DNA of 26,559 nt. Origin: Bondarzewia mesenterica. Its lineage: Eukaryota > Basidiomycota > Agaricomycetes > Russulales > Bondarzewiaceae. Both the position numbers and the translations under genes were made by a program. The notes under the pieces were generated by a model. It did not search any database and was not told where the DNA came from. It saw nothing but the letters and a program-made list of their open reading frames with translations. Positions 9,796 to 19,860 of this stretch are shown piece by piece. Location of the stretch: assembly GCA_004802705.1 (NCBI GenBank), contig SGPL01000455.1:1-26559 (forward strand), read 5' to 3'. How positions within the stretch are numbered: the stretch's first letter is position 1; every line of letters begins with the position of its first letter.

Positions 9796-10725
9796 GGAAA
9801 CGACGCCAGTGAGATATTAGTTAAGGATGAACATGCATCCAATTGTCCGTTTTTTTTTTACTGAAGTGCTATCTGTACTTGTATACTTGAAAGAATCAAA
9901 TTTTCCAGACATTTCCCTTTTCACGCCCATCTGTGATGATCGACGATCGACGGTATTGGGCCGTCCGCTTCAGCCGTGGCACCGGTCAACGGTCTGCACT
10001 GCCAACGATCGATCACTTTTCTTGCAATGTCGAGGACCTCAATAATTCACTCCAGAGCTAGAGCAAACTCCCCAGCCCGTCGAGTACCGAATAAGCTACC
10101 AATATGATTTAAAACACGGTTGTGTCTAGCACCCCTCACGGCATGACCATGGGCCTTTTCATTTTCGTTTTCGCCGAATATTCGCAACGTGTACACAGGT
10201 ACCCCATGGTAGTATGTACATGCAGACGATTATGAACTCGCACGGGATGGAGTGCTCATGCAGACGAGCCCGGCAAGACATGAGGATTTCGGTGAAATTT
10301 GGGTTAGCCATAATCAAAAATCTGGGTGGAAGGAGAGCTCGATCAGCGGTATATCAACTTAGCCTTGCTCACCTCTCGGTCCAGGAGGGCCCCGACACAG
10401 TCTACCCGTTGGGGGGCAGAGTAGCCACTCGTCAATCTTCGTGCCTCAAGATCCTCGGCACAAACCCGAAGAGGCTCAACCACAAGCTTTGACATTACGA
10501 TCGACGTTCCCGCTCACTTTCCTACACGAACCGTTGGCCAGCCATCAGTACTAGACGCGCAAATGTATTACTGGAAAGGGTGCTTGCTATCACGGTGGCC
10601 ACTTCCGACCTCCTCGATGTATCTGACCATAATTATTCAATATCGTCTAGTATATAATATGAATGGAAAAACAATAACTCCACCAAAGCTCGGTTTTGGA
10701 GTAGCACATCCTGCCTAATTGCCAT
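9796..10725. other. Intergenic region between convergent genes, no gene seen
   Basis: This region lies between the stop of the aldolase-like gene and the stop of the minus-strand PPR-like gene, so it should hold two 3' untranslated regions. Frames at 9827-10045 and 10214-10492 are short, without motifs, and not continued by plausible exons. No tRNA-like B box with matching stems was found. A T-run occurs at about 9850. Confidence 0.55.
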
Positions 10726-13210
10726 CTATGATCTACGCATCCGATCGATGCGTATGAGGGCCTTTCCGATCTCCCTCTCCGATGGCATACCTTTTTCCCC
10801 AACCCATGCTGACAGCCATCTATACAACCTCACATACTCATTGCTCGTCTGCCCCGCGTGCCATTTTTCCAGCATCGGCGCACTTTCGCTCACCTCTCTG
10901 AAATATACAAGTGCTAGAGCGAGTGCTTCGCGCCTCGGCTGAACGTCCAGAGCTCGCATCCATGCAAGAAGAAGAGGTATCTCCGATGCGAGGGACTGGG
11001 AACCGAGAAAGTGTACGTAGGCCGAGATAACGTTACTATTGGGGACAATGGAGGAGTAGGTTTCAAGGGAATGCAGGCTTTTGTTGAGGAGAATGTCTTC
11101 GGAAGTAGTATGTACTGGAGGGATGGAATCCAATGACGAGGCAGAGCGAGATGGTTTGAGTGATCGTTTCAGCTCACGGAGGGGGGCACGTGTGATTTCT
11201 TCTTTCGATGTTCTGAGAGCGCGGGCGGGAGCTTTGACATGCGCAAGATCCGGCCAGTTGCTGAAAAGAATGTGTTTGAAGGTGAAGTACGCGTGTCGCC
11301 AGGCCGGAATGCCATCCCACATCTCTGTTTGTTTGACATTGGTACGTGCAAGCAAACTGAGGTCTGCCCTGGCACGCTCGCGCGCGACTTCAAGAGACAC
11401 GGGTCCTTCGTTGGAGGGCGGGTTGCGACGGAAGGGGTTGCGAAAACCAAGCTCGTGCAGAGCACCCGAGAAGGATTCGAACGAATGAGACGCATTTCGG
11501 GCGGCATTAAGGAAGATGCAAAGAGTATCGGCATCTGGTTTCGTGCCATAAAGCAGACGCATATGTCCCCAAAGCCGATACACGATATCTGGCCGTCTTT
11601 TCTTCAACAGGACCCTCATGAAAGAATTGATGATTGGCGTGTGAACGACAACTCCCATCGTCATGGCCCCCCGCCCTCTAGCGAGAGCACCCCGATGAAC
11701 CAAGGAGCCCTGACAGCGACCCTCCAAAAGATCTAAGGCCTCATCGGGAGCTCCTGCCAAAGTAAGCACCTCGAGACCGACGGTTAAGGCACGCCCATCC
11801 AACCGCAATTCGGTAGCACGATATTTTGCCCACACATCCTTCGCCAAATCATATCTCCGGCGAGCAATCAAGCCACTTAAGAGGATGGTGTATGTCATGG
11901 TCGTCGCAGGACGAAAAGGTAAAGGCAGCGTCTGGTACCATTGAAAATAGTCCACGAGGTTACTGGCAGACAAAGTCCGGTTATTTGCCCGAACGTACAA
12001 TCTGGCGGCCCACTCGGCTGCACTCCTGGGCGCTTTTGATGCATCGTAACGTAAAGAGCCACGATGCGCTTGGGGATACCACTCAAAAACCTTCCCTGCA
12101 CGCCTCTGCTTATCTTCGACGAGACTCTGCAGGTAATGAAAGGCGGAACTGGGTTGGTGTACGTCGTCAAAAATGCCGGGGTCGGAATCGTCACGACAGG
12201 AGCTAGGTTTAGGATCGTTGTACATCTCTGCTGCCGAGATGCTAGGCCTCCGTCTCCTTTGCATGAGGCGGACCTGCTGAAGATAGGCCTCAGCGTCATG
12301 AATAGCGCCGCGACGAGCAAATATCCGTGCATAGGCCTCGAGAGACCGTGCGCTTGGGACAAATTTTTGAGCCTCCATGGTACTGCGTAACGCATTATTA
12401 AGTTCCATGGTAACGAACCGATTTTCTAGGAGGCGACAGCAGGTGCCGGAAGTGAGAGTTAACTCGCGCGATCGCACGGCCCGGAGGAGAGTCACTGCGA
12501 GACCGCCCATGAAACGCCCGCTCTCCCGAGAATTAGCAAAGACAGCAATTCCTCGGAGAAATAGATTGAAGTGCCATGTCTGATCGTAGATGGGTAAAGC
12601 GACGAAAATAGCGACGAGGTGTTGCAAGACAGGCAGTGTCTGGTGCGCTGCCAAGACATATGCGGCGAGGATGAGGAGGGGTGGTCGCACCTCGGGCTTC
12701 GAGTATGGTAGGTGGGTCAGCACCAAAAAAAAAGGCAGTCTTGGCCTGGGCAGAGGACCGGACCAGGTGGAATAGAATGTGTATGACTATCCAAGTGGGA
12801 GGCTGAGCATCGCTTTCTGAGAGCATTCTTGGCGAAGATGCCAAGTCTATGCCATCCTCAACCTCGAACTCGCCCAATAATTTAACGTTCAGGTGGGACA
12901 TGGCAGTATAGAAGTTGTCTTCGTGTGTGACGGGTTCCCATTGATGATAATCAGCCATGGAGATGCCGGAATCCTGGAGAGTCTTGACGAGATTCACAGT
13001 TGCCCTTGAACGATTGTCTAAGACTCCCCATAATGGATCACCGGATCGCCTTTTGATTACACGAGCAACGGCTCGAAGCGTCCTGTTTATAGACCTGGAA
13101 AGCCTTATCTCCGGCTGGGAAGACGGAAGAACAACAGTCTTGAACACTGTCGCGTAGGAACGTGCATTTCTCGGTCTGATCTGGCTGAGAAAACGAGCGA
13201 AAGCCTGCAT
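10726..13210 (-). CDS. PPR-like protein, probably mitochondrial, with an apparent homopolymer frameshift
   Basis: Two long minus-strand frames abut at a run of nine T (minus sense; 12733-12725). The first, 13210 to 12734, gives about 159 residues. The second continues to TAG at 10728-10726, about 667 residues. One base fewer in the run makes a single frame of about 825 residues that reads smoothly (QAKTAFF then LVLTHLPYSKPEVRPP). From the chosen start, MQAFARFLSQIRPRNARSYA is Arg-rich without acidic residues, like a mitochondrial presequence. The larger part carries helical repeats of PPR type, such as TYTILLSGLIARRRYDLAKDV, INSFMRVLLKKRRPDIVYRLW and SLEAYARIFARRGAIHDAEA. Fungal PPR proteins bind organellar RNA for processing, stability or translation. 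Starts further upstream in the same frame (to 13438) are possible but less likely. No intron is needed. Confidence 0.72.
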
Positions 13211-13521
13211 ACGATACAGACATCTGACTCGGATGTTGTTCAGCAAATCTAAGAAAGCTAATAGGAGAGGAACATACCTGCCAGTGTAGAGGTCGCGATA
13301 CCTGCTAGTGACAGCTGGTGCTGCCAGTGCTGGAGCCTCCGAAAGAATGGTGTGACAACATTGACGTGACTTGAGCATGACAAATTGTGACCATCGTGAT
13401 CCAATGCCACAGACAAATAAACAGCAACAACGAGCCATTTGAACCTCCGCTCAACTAAGACTTTCTTTGCCCACTGGCAATCGTCTCTCTCCTTTCACTA
13501 GTTACTGACTCTTAGGTCAAA
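13211..13521. promoter_or_regulatory. Divergent promoter region between the PPR-like and SR-type genes
   Basis: About 311 bases separate the proposed PPR-like start (minus) from the RNA-binding protein start (plus). The minus-strand frame stays open across most of it, to 13438. It may therefore contain 5' leader, a first intron (GTATGT...ATGCAG is visible upstream of 13210) or an N-terminal extension of the PPR-like gene. The last 60 bases before 13522 are CT-rich. No core promoter element is identified. Confidence 0.4.
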
Positions 13522-14499
13522 ATGCCCCGCATCCTTTTCGTCAGCGGTTTCCATCCCGCCACTCGTGCTCGCGACCTGGCCTATGAATTTGAAAGGTTAC
13601 TTTCTTCCAATAGTCGTCAGTGCGGATGTTCATAGTTTCCTTGACAGATTCGGCCCTCTTATTCGGTGCGACGTTCCTGCGCCTCGCAACCCTCACGCGC
13701 ATTCCAACCCGTAAGTTTCTTGCTTTCCAAATTATTTTTAGCATCCTTTTGCTGCAGTCGAACGATCCGAGCGACACGTAATCCGCGCACGAATCATTGT
13801 ATCGCACTTTCACTTCGCGCGTCGCATCGTACGAACGAACTTCTTTCGATTTCGTCGACTTTCTCGCTTTCCTTCGCGTCTTCGTCGATCGATCGTGCTT
13901 CCCGCAATACTACATCCATCCCGCTTCAACGTCGAACGCTCAACGTGCCCCCTTCGAACCCATCGCAGTTACGCTTTTGTTGAGTTCCGTAGCAACCGTG
14001 ATGCAGAAGATGCATACTACGACATGTACGTGCTCTCCCTCTCTTCGGCATTCCTATCCCAAACGTTATTTCTATAGGCATGGAAGACACTTCGAAGGAC
14101 AACGCCTGAGCATCCAGGTGAGCCAAGCGTTCATGAGTAGCAATACAACATTTGTCTGATCCTGACGCCCCTTTGCAGTGGGCGAAGAATCCTCCTTCTT
14201 CGGTCTGGCGGTACGACCGACGTGTCTCTCCACCCTCCCATCGTCGTGGTGACCGCGACCGTTCCCGCAGCCCACGGCGCCGCAGCGATCGTGATAGGAA
14301 CGACCGCGACGACCGCGACAAGGATAGGGACCTGGACAGAGAGAAGGACAGGAGGCGCAGCAGGAGTCCTGAACGTAGGAGAAGGAGCCCTACCCCAGAG
14401 AGGCGGGGTAAGGAAGACAGGGCCAGGACGCCACCTCCTGAAGAGGATGCCAAAAAGGAAACAGAGGATGCAGCTCAAACTCCTCCGTACGAGCATTGA
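13522..14499 (+). CDS. SR-type RNA-binding protein (one RRM plus Arg/Ser/Asp-rich tail)
   Basis: Five exons: 13522-13595, 13648-13710, 13969-14025, 14078-14117, 14179-14499, giving 184 residues. Such proteins bind pre-mRNA in the nucleus and help choose splice sites or export mRNA. The RRM spans roughly residues 3-78: RNP2 is ILFVSGF and RNP1 is YAFVEFRS, with GRHFEGQRLSIQ as the last strand. A linker WAKNPPSSVWRYDRR follows. The tail from about residue 95 is RS/RD-rich (RDRSRSPRRRSDRDR, RRSRSPERRRRSPTPERR) and ends in an acidic, Pro-containing stretch. Ser-Pro and Arg-Ser pairs are the usual targets of SR kinases. Intron 2 (13711-13968) is 258 bases, far longer than its neighbours here, which may allow regulated splicing. 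It is close to fungal SRSF/Srp1-like proteins, but the exact orthologue is not decided. Confidence 0.9.
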
Positions 14500-14806
14500 G
14501 TGCTGATTATGGCTGGTAGCCCTCCTTTTGATCTATTCGTTCCCGTTTTTCTGCATCAAATTCTCATCGAGCAGTCAAAATTACGCATATCTCGTTAGGC
14601 ATCTGCAATGCCTATCGTTGTTCTGTTTTGTAGTCTTTTGATTGCGAATGAAAATGCTGTTTGGTCGTTGGCTTGAATGCACTTTGAACGTTTTGAATTG
14701 ACAAAGTTCGGCAAGCATGACGTATGCACTGGCATGGCGCGTTGTGGCTCCCTGTCAGGCGCTCTTTTAGTATGACTTGTCTTCCTTTTCCTGCACACAT
14801 CTGATC
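14500..14806. other. Short intergenic region, no gene seen
   Basis: About 307 bases between the tandem SR-type and RING-CH genes. The first part is T-rich and should be the 3' untranslated region of the SR-type gene. The last part, CT-rich around 14780, should hold the start region of the RING-CH gene. Minus-strand frames here are short and without motifs. Confidence 0.5.
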
Positions 14807-16584
14807 ATGGCAAAACCTTGGGTTCCAACAGTCGACGATTTGCGGGTTAGGATGTCATTGCTGCATTTTTTCAAAGAGCAATTACTAATCCAGTGCGTTT
14901 CGCAGGTCAAACTTTGCTACATATGCCGAGAGGAGGAGGCATACGACAGTGCGCACCCTCTAGTTCTCCCTTTCCCATCGCACTTATGATTCTTCGTAGA
15001 GCCTGAAGATCCTCCTCGAGCTTGGACACATCCTTGCAACTGCACTCTGGTAGCACATGAATCATGTCTGCTGCACTGGATAACTGCTGCACAGCAGAAC
15101 CCTGAGCGAGCAGCTAACGCCCTCAAGTGTCCGCAGTGTGGCGCCCGCTACGAGCTGGAGAGCAAAAATCCGCCTTCGCTCAGAGCACTGGACGCTTTGA
15201 ATCGCAGCTTGTCTCACGTAGGGAAGATAGTTACAGCCTCCTGCGTCGGGTTGGTCGTATTATCGTTTGGTGCAGGTACGCCCGTGCTATGTTGACAGTC
15301 CTATCAATATGAACAAATGTGACTAGGCGTTTATGCCATATGCACATCCTACGGCAGCTATGCCATAAGGAACTTTCTTGGCAAAGAGATGTACAATGTC
15401 CTACTCTCCGATGACCCTTCTACCTGGCCGTGGCATGCGTTCCTCAACCTCCCGCTCATCCCGATAACTCTCATCGTATCTCGCACCCCATTATCATCGA
15501 CCGTCTCCCCGCTCATTCCCCTCCTTTTTTCCTGGTGCTCATCCACGCCCAACACCAGCGTCCTTCGCTCTATGAATCTGCGCTGGCAGGGCTCTGAGAA
15601 CTGGCTCCAGCACGCCTTATACGCTAACGGCCCGACAAAGTGGTGGCCACCCTCACCAACACTTTTGTCTATGATGTTCCCACTCGTGAGGGCGTTCTAT
15701 GGAGTCGGGCTCAAGCACCTCAAGCGTTGGGTCGTCAATTCGCGAGAGACACCGCAGCCACCTGTGAGAAGAATTGAGTGGGCACTCAATGACGGTGGAC
15801 CGGCTGCCCTCCGAATACGCATTGGAGCAAATGTTGGACAGCCTGCTGCTGAACGGCCTGCACAGCCGCCCGACCCAGATGCCCAGCAGGAAGCCGGCCA
15901 AGCACCAGCTGATGCACCAGAGGGTGATGCTGTGAACGAAGAGGATCCGGGTGTTGCAGCTGAACGTACCATCCGAATCACAGGCGGGTCTATTGGACGC
16001 GTGGTCGGTGGCGCGCTCATCCTTCCACTCATCTCGAATGGGATGGGCTCGCTACTTTTCCGACTGTCCAGGCATCTTCCGATCTTGGCGAAAATATTGG
16101 CTGTGCGGCCTCCGCTGAGCAAGACATTGCCTTCTTTGTGGCCTGCACCATCGTCGTATGGGTTGGAGGGCAGGCCTCTCTCTGAGCAAGCGAGCCATAT
16201 ATTTAAGATTATGTGGCAGGGGAGCCGGATATGGGCAGAAAGTGATCCAGTTTGGTGCGTGTTCGTTGACTCCCTGATTGTCCGTCAGTTCTCATCCCCT
16301 CTTCCTGCCGGGTAGGTGGCGGAATGCGCTTGGACTTGGAATCTTCATCGTCGTACGTCCAGTTTCTCTAGGCCCAATATCCTGAATGCAGATTGACGTG
16401 TATCGCCTGATAGGTCAAGGACGCCGTCAAACTGTTCCACCTCTGGTTGGCTAAGCAGGAGTTGGAAAGCCGGAAGGTGAAAACCCGGTCTTTCGAGGGG
16501 ATTGACATCAAGGAACTAGATTTGATCAATTCGCCCCCGTACAGTGCTCATGTTGAAGCTATCGACACGATAGGTCCAAAATGA
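14807..16584 (+). CDS. RING-CH (MARCH-type) membrane E3 ubiquitin ligase
   Basis: Six exons: 14807-14845, 14906-14948, 15000-15275, 15327-16254, 16316-16352, 16414-16584, giving 497 residues. RING-CH proteins are membrane-anchored ligases that pass ubiquitin from an E2 to nearby membrane proteins. The C4HC3 zinc ligands are all visible: C17, C20, C40, C42, H47, C50, C71 and C74 (CYIC, HPCNC, HESC, CPQC). A first membrane segment follows at about residues 95-125 (IVTASCVGLVVLSFGAG and onward). Others are likely around NLPLIPITLIV, GRVVGGALILPLI and WWRNALGLGIFIVV. Between them is a Pro/Ala/Asp/Glu-rich linker at about residues 280-330. The layout, with an N-terminal RING-CH and several later membrane spans, resembles MARCH5-like mitochondrial or ER ligases; that placement is inference. 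The gene converges on eIF2 gamma with 273 bases between the stops. Confidence 0.9.
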
Positions 16585-16857
16585 GCGCAGTGTACTTTGG
16601 TATCATAACTAGCGTTGTAACAATATAGCCTCGTCTCATTTGCGATGTACGATCTATGACGATTTCCCTTATTTAAGTGAAAACCTTGGTAAGTCTTTGC
16701 TCAATGCGCGGTTTGATTTACCCGGATCACAAGAGCGAACGGGCATTTGTCTACGATATGACAATGAAAACGACAATTGTTCGAACAACAATCCCATAGG
16801 CCCATAGGCCATCGAAGAAAGGGACGAAGTATGGATACAATGGACACTACGTTGACC

Positions 16858-18644
16858 TTAGTCTACTTCTAACACAGTCCCACGCTGCACACTGCCCCAA
16901 CCTACACAAGCGAATCGAGTCAGACATCGAAATTACCGCAAGGGTATTCAGTCGAAAAGGCGACATACCAACAAGCCGCCAGTGTTTCTCTATACGACGT
17001 GATAAAGCAACTTTCTCTCCTACTTCTGTACATGCGGGCGAAGTCAGTTGAATCTTCGCCAAGTCGGCCTTCACGCTAAGGACACGTCCGCCGGTAGATG
17101 TGGAGCCGATATTGATGAGCAATAGCTCGTTCTTGACGAGTTTTGAAACCTTAGTTTGCTTTTTGTCCTCCGTTTTGACACCCAGTAGTCGGCGTAGGAG
17201 GAATAGGCTGATTTCCAGCTCTATAAAATAATTAAAGAGAGACAGTTTGTGAACCCCTACATCTCCAAATGGATGAGCCGTGCGCGAACAACCTACCAGT
17301 ATAGATTTGTGGAAGCTTGCCAACGGCCCCCAAAACCTGACCCACCAAACGATCCGCACGACAAAGTGTCGGATCAATCTTCGTGCCAACACCAATCAAT
17401 CCACCAGGGACGGCGAACTGCAGATGGTTGCTCTCCGCATGCAGGGACACGATGCGACTGAAGATGGGCTTGCACCGATTGCGGCCTGTGCTATCTTTCG
17501 TGACAATACCTGGGCGAATCTCGACCTCCTGGCCAAGATGGAGGACACCAGTGAGAATAGATCCACCGGCTACACCACCCTTCAGGTCGTCGACTTCCGC
17601 ACCGGGTTTGTTGACATCAAAGGAACGAATGACGATGAGACGAGGGTCAGAGGTGAAGTCGCGGACGGGAATAGGAATGCGTTTGACGATGTACTCATTT
17701 ACAGCGTCGATGTTGTACTTCAACTGGGCGGAGATGGGGACGATGGGAGATGATTCAGCGACGGTTCCTTTAGACATCATGTCAAATTAATTGCTTTTGA
17801 AATAAACAAGTGCAAACGCACCCTTGACGAACGCAACAATACTTTTCTGGTGCTCTAGCGCCTGCGGCTGCTTGATCAAATCCACCTTATTCTGCAAAAT
17901 GATCAAATGCTCCAACTTCATGATCTCCACCGCAGCCAGATGCTCGGAAGTCTGCGGTTGAGGACAGGTTTCGTTGGCAGCAATCAATAACAACGCGGCA
18001 TCCATGACGGCAGCACCGTTCAACATCGTAGCCATCAAAATATCGTGTCCGGGGCAATCGACGAATGACACATGGCGGACGAGTTTCATTCGGTGGCCAC
18101 AGCCTGGTCGCTCACAAGGTGGGTTGTCTTCTTTGTCAGATCTATAGGAGCGGTAGCAACTTGGCCTTGGGCAGGCTTCGTTTTCGCATTTGTATATCTT
18201 GAAGAACATATGATGAGACCTTTGTCTACCAATCGACGGAAAGGAGACGCACCTTGGCATTGGCATATCCAAGTTTAATCGTGATATTCCTCACCAATTC
18301 GTTCTTGAACCGAACGGTTTGAACCCCTGATATTGCCTTTACCACCGTCGATTTTCCATGCGCGACATGTCCGATCGTGCCTAGAGAAGATCTGTGAGTT
18401 CAGCTCGCGTACAGACCAAGCATCTGAAACGGACCCAGGTTGATTGTTGCCTACGAAAGAGATGTGATCAATAAGATTGTATAGGAGCTGCAGCTGTGAG
18501 CTCACTGACTTGTTTTGAGATCACCTCCGGGGACAAGGGCGTCAACTTAGTCACGTCTATGTCCAATTTCTGAAACTGCTCCTCTTCCTCGTCTTCAGAA
18601 TCAGATTCCTCATGTTTTTTCTGCAGTGTTTCGTCTCCCGGCAT
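16858..18644 (-). CDS. GCD11: Translation initiation factor eIF2 subunit gamma
   Basis: Seven exons: 18644-18510, 18450-18435, 18380-18253, 18197-17822, 17767-17297, 17220-16969, 16901-16858, giving 473 residues, the usual family length. eIF2 gamma is the GTP-binding core of the ternary complex that brings initiator Met-tRNA to the small ribosomal subunit. The first 45 residues are an acidic extension. The G domain follows: GHVAHGKST at 54-62 (P-loop), switch 1 around [10 protein letters not shown], a four-Cys zinc knuckle (C97, C102 or C107, C121, C126), DCPGH at 140-144, NKVD at 196-199 and then [10 protein letters not shown]. Domains 2 and 3 follow ([38 protein letters not shown]), and the protein ends [13 protein letters not shown]. 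Exon 2 is only 16 bases long. Two introns end in AAG. Confidence 0.97.
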
Positions 18645-19081
18645 GATGGAGGTTACAAGGAGTGAAGATCTGAGAAAGAAAAGTAGAAATACACGGCAGA
18701 TGAGATGATCGTAGACGCTTGAGTAAGTCCTGACTCCTCCCAGTTTTCGAGATCGGAGTTTCAATCATATGCGTTGTTTCCTTTCTTTGACTGGTATCAC
18801 CGTGACTGCGACAAGCAATAATCACAAACAACCATTCTTCTTCAAAGCTTCAGGTGTGGTCTGTGCTCGGATTTCAGACGGACTTGTCCTGAAGACTTCT
18901 TCGTGCCTGCTAACGCGGCCTGGTTTCCAAGATTGTCATTCTGGATTTGTTCCTATCATTTGAGTATGTTCATGTGGCATATCTTCCCTCTGATACAAAC
19001 TGCTACAGGACGGGGTGAAATAACATCCAAACAAAGTACACGAAGTACGCTGGAGTTGGGTAAGTATGGTCTTTGAGTGCA
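18645..19081. other. Intergenic region, no gene seen
   Basis: This lies between the start of eIF2 gamma and the stop of the methyltransferase gene, both on the minus strand. It should hold the eIF2 gamma promoter and leader near 18645-18760 and the methyltransferase 3' untranslated region near 19000-19081. A 64-codon plus-strand frame (18769-18963) has no recognisable feature. Confidence 0.5.
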
Positions 19082-19860
19082 TTACGCCAATCCAGGCACG
19101 AACTTGTATGGGACCCTGGCCGCCCACTCTTCCCACTGCTCTTTGAACTCGGTCCTCAACAGCCTGTCCTCTTCAATCGCTCTGCGGAATATGAAAGCAG
19201 AATAGACGAGGATGACACTCCAAACAGTCACCAGCAGTTGCCCCGGGAACGTCCTCATGATGCCTGCCTCTGTCCACCATGTCCCCCTGCCTAGCTCACA
19301 GATCGTCATCCCCACAGCCAGAATTGCGCCGCCCGTGTAGCTTGGATGGCGTACGATCGAGTACAGTCCGCTGGTGATAAGTTTATGCTCTTTCCTCAGC
19401 GTCAGCTCGTATGTAAACAAGCGCCCTAGCTCCCGATAGCATGCCATTCGAATTCCGCCCCCCAAACAAACCAGCGCCATGCCGATGAACGACTGAGTTG
19501 AGAGGAAGAGCCCGACGTCGGCGCCCTTGTCGTGGCAAAAGAAGTCCAAGACCTTTGACAATAGTGCGTTTGTTGGGCTCTGCTTAGCGCATATGACAGC
19601 GATTTCAATCGTCGATACCACGGTCACTATCGTCTATGTGGACTTTCGATCACCAAACGTGGGCTTCGCAAGCGTCAAATGTAACTCACCCTTGCAGAGA
19701 ATGGTATAAACCGCGTCAGGCGTTCCTTGATGGTCGATCTCTCGCCCACAGCCTTCACACGCTCTTCTTTACTTGGTGGTGGGTTAGGAGGAGTCATGCC
19801 GATGTGGTAGCAGATTGTGGTAAGTAGGATGAGAGGTCCTTTGAGGGAGAGAGGTAACAT
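19082..19860 (-). CDS. Isoprenylcysteine carboxyl methyltransferase (Ste14/ICMT family)
   Basis: Two exons, 19860-19690 and 19633-19082, separated by a 56-base intron (GTGAGT...CACATAG), giving 240 residues, the normal length for Ste14-type enzymes. ICMT methylates the C-terminal prenylated cysteine of Ras-like proteins and fungal lipopeptide pheromones at the ER membrane, using S-adenosylmethionine. The C-terminal half carries the family marks: TYELTLRKEHKLITSGLY, then IVRHPSYTGG (the RHPxY motif), a hydrophobic span LLVTVWSVILVYSAFIF, and the catalytic tail EEDRLLRTEFKEQWEEW with VPYKFVPGL. The N-terminus MLPLSLKGPLILLTTICYH is a likely membrane segment, followed by a basic stretch. Start 19860 is the only Met that keeps this span. 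A more distant membrane methyltransferase of the same superfamily is possible, but the length and C-terminus favour ICMT. Confidence 0.92.

Noticed and set aside
11465..11485. A GATTCGAAC sequence resembling a tRNA B box
   Set aside because: It lies inside the PPR-like coding frame and has no matching stems or A box.
13926..14453. A 175-codon minus-strand frame rich in Ser, Leu and Arg
   Set aside because: It is the mirror of the RS-rich tail of the SR-type gene; repetitive Arg/Asp/Ser codons give long open frames on the other strand.
15697..16122. A 141-codon minus-strand frame
   Set aside because: It lies opposite the long fourth exon of the RING-CH gene and has no features of its own.
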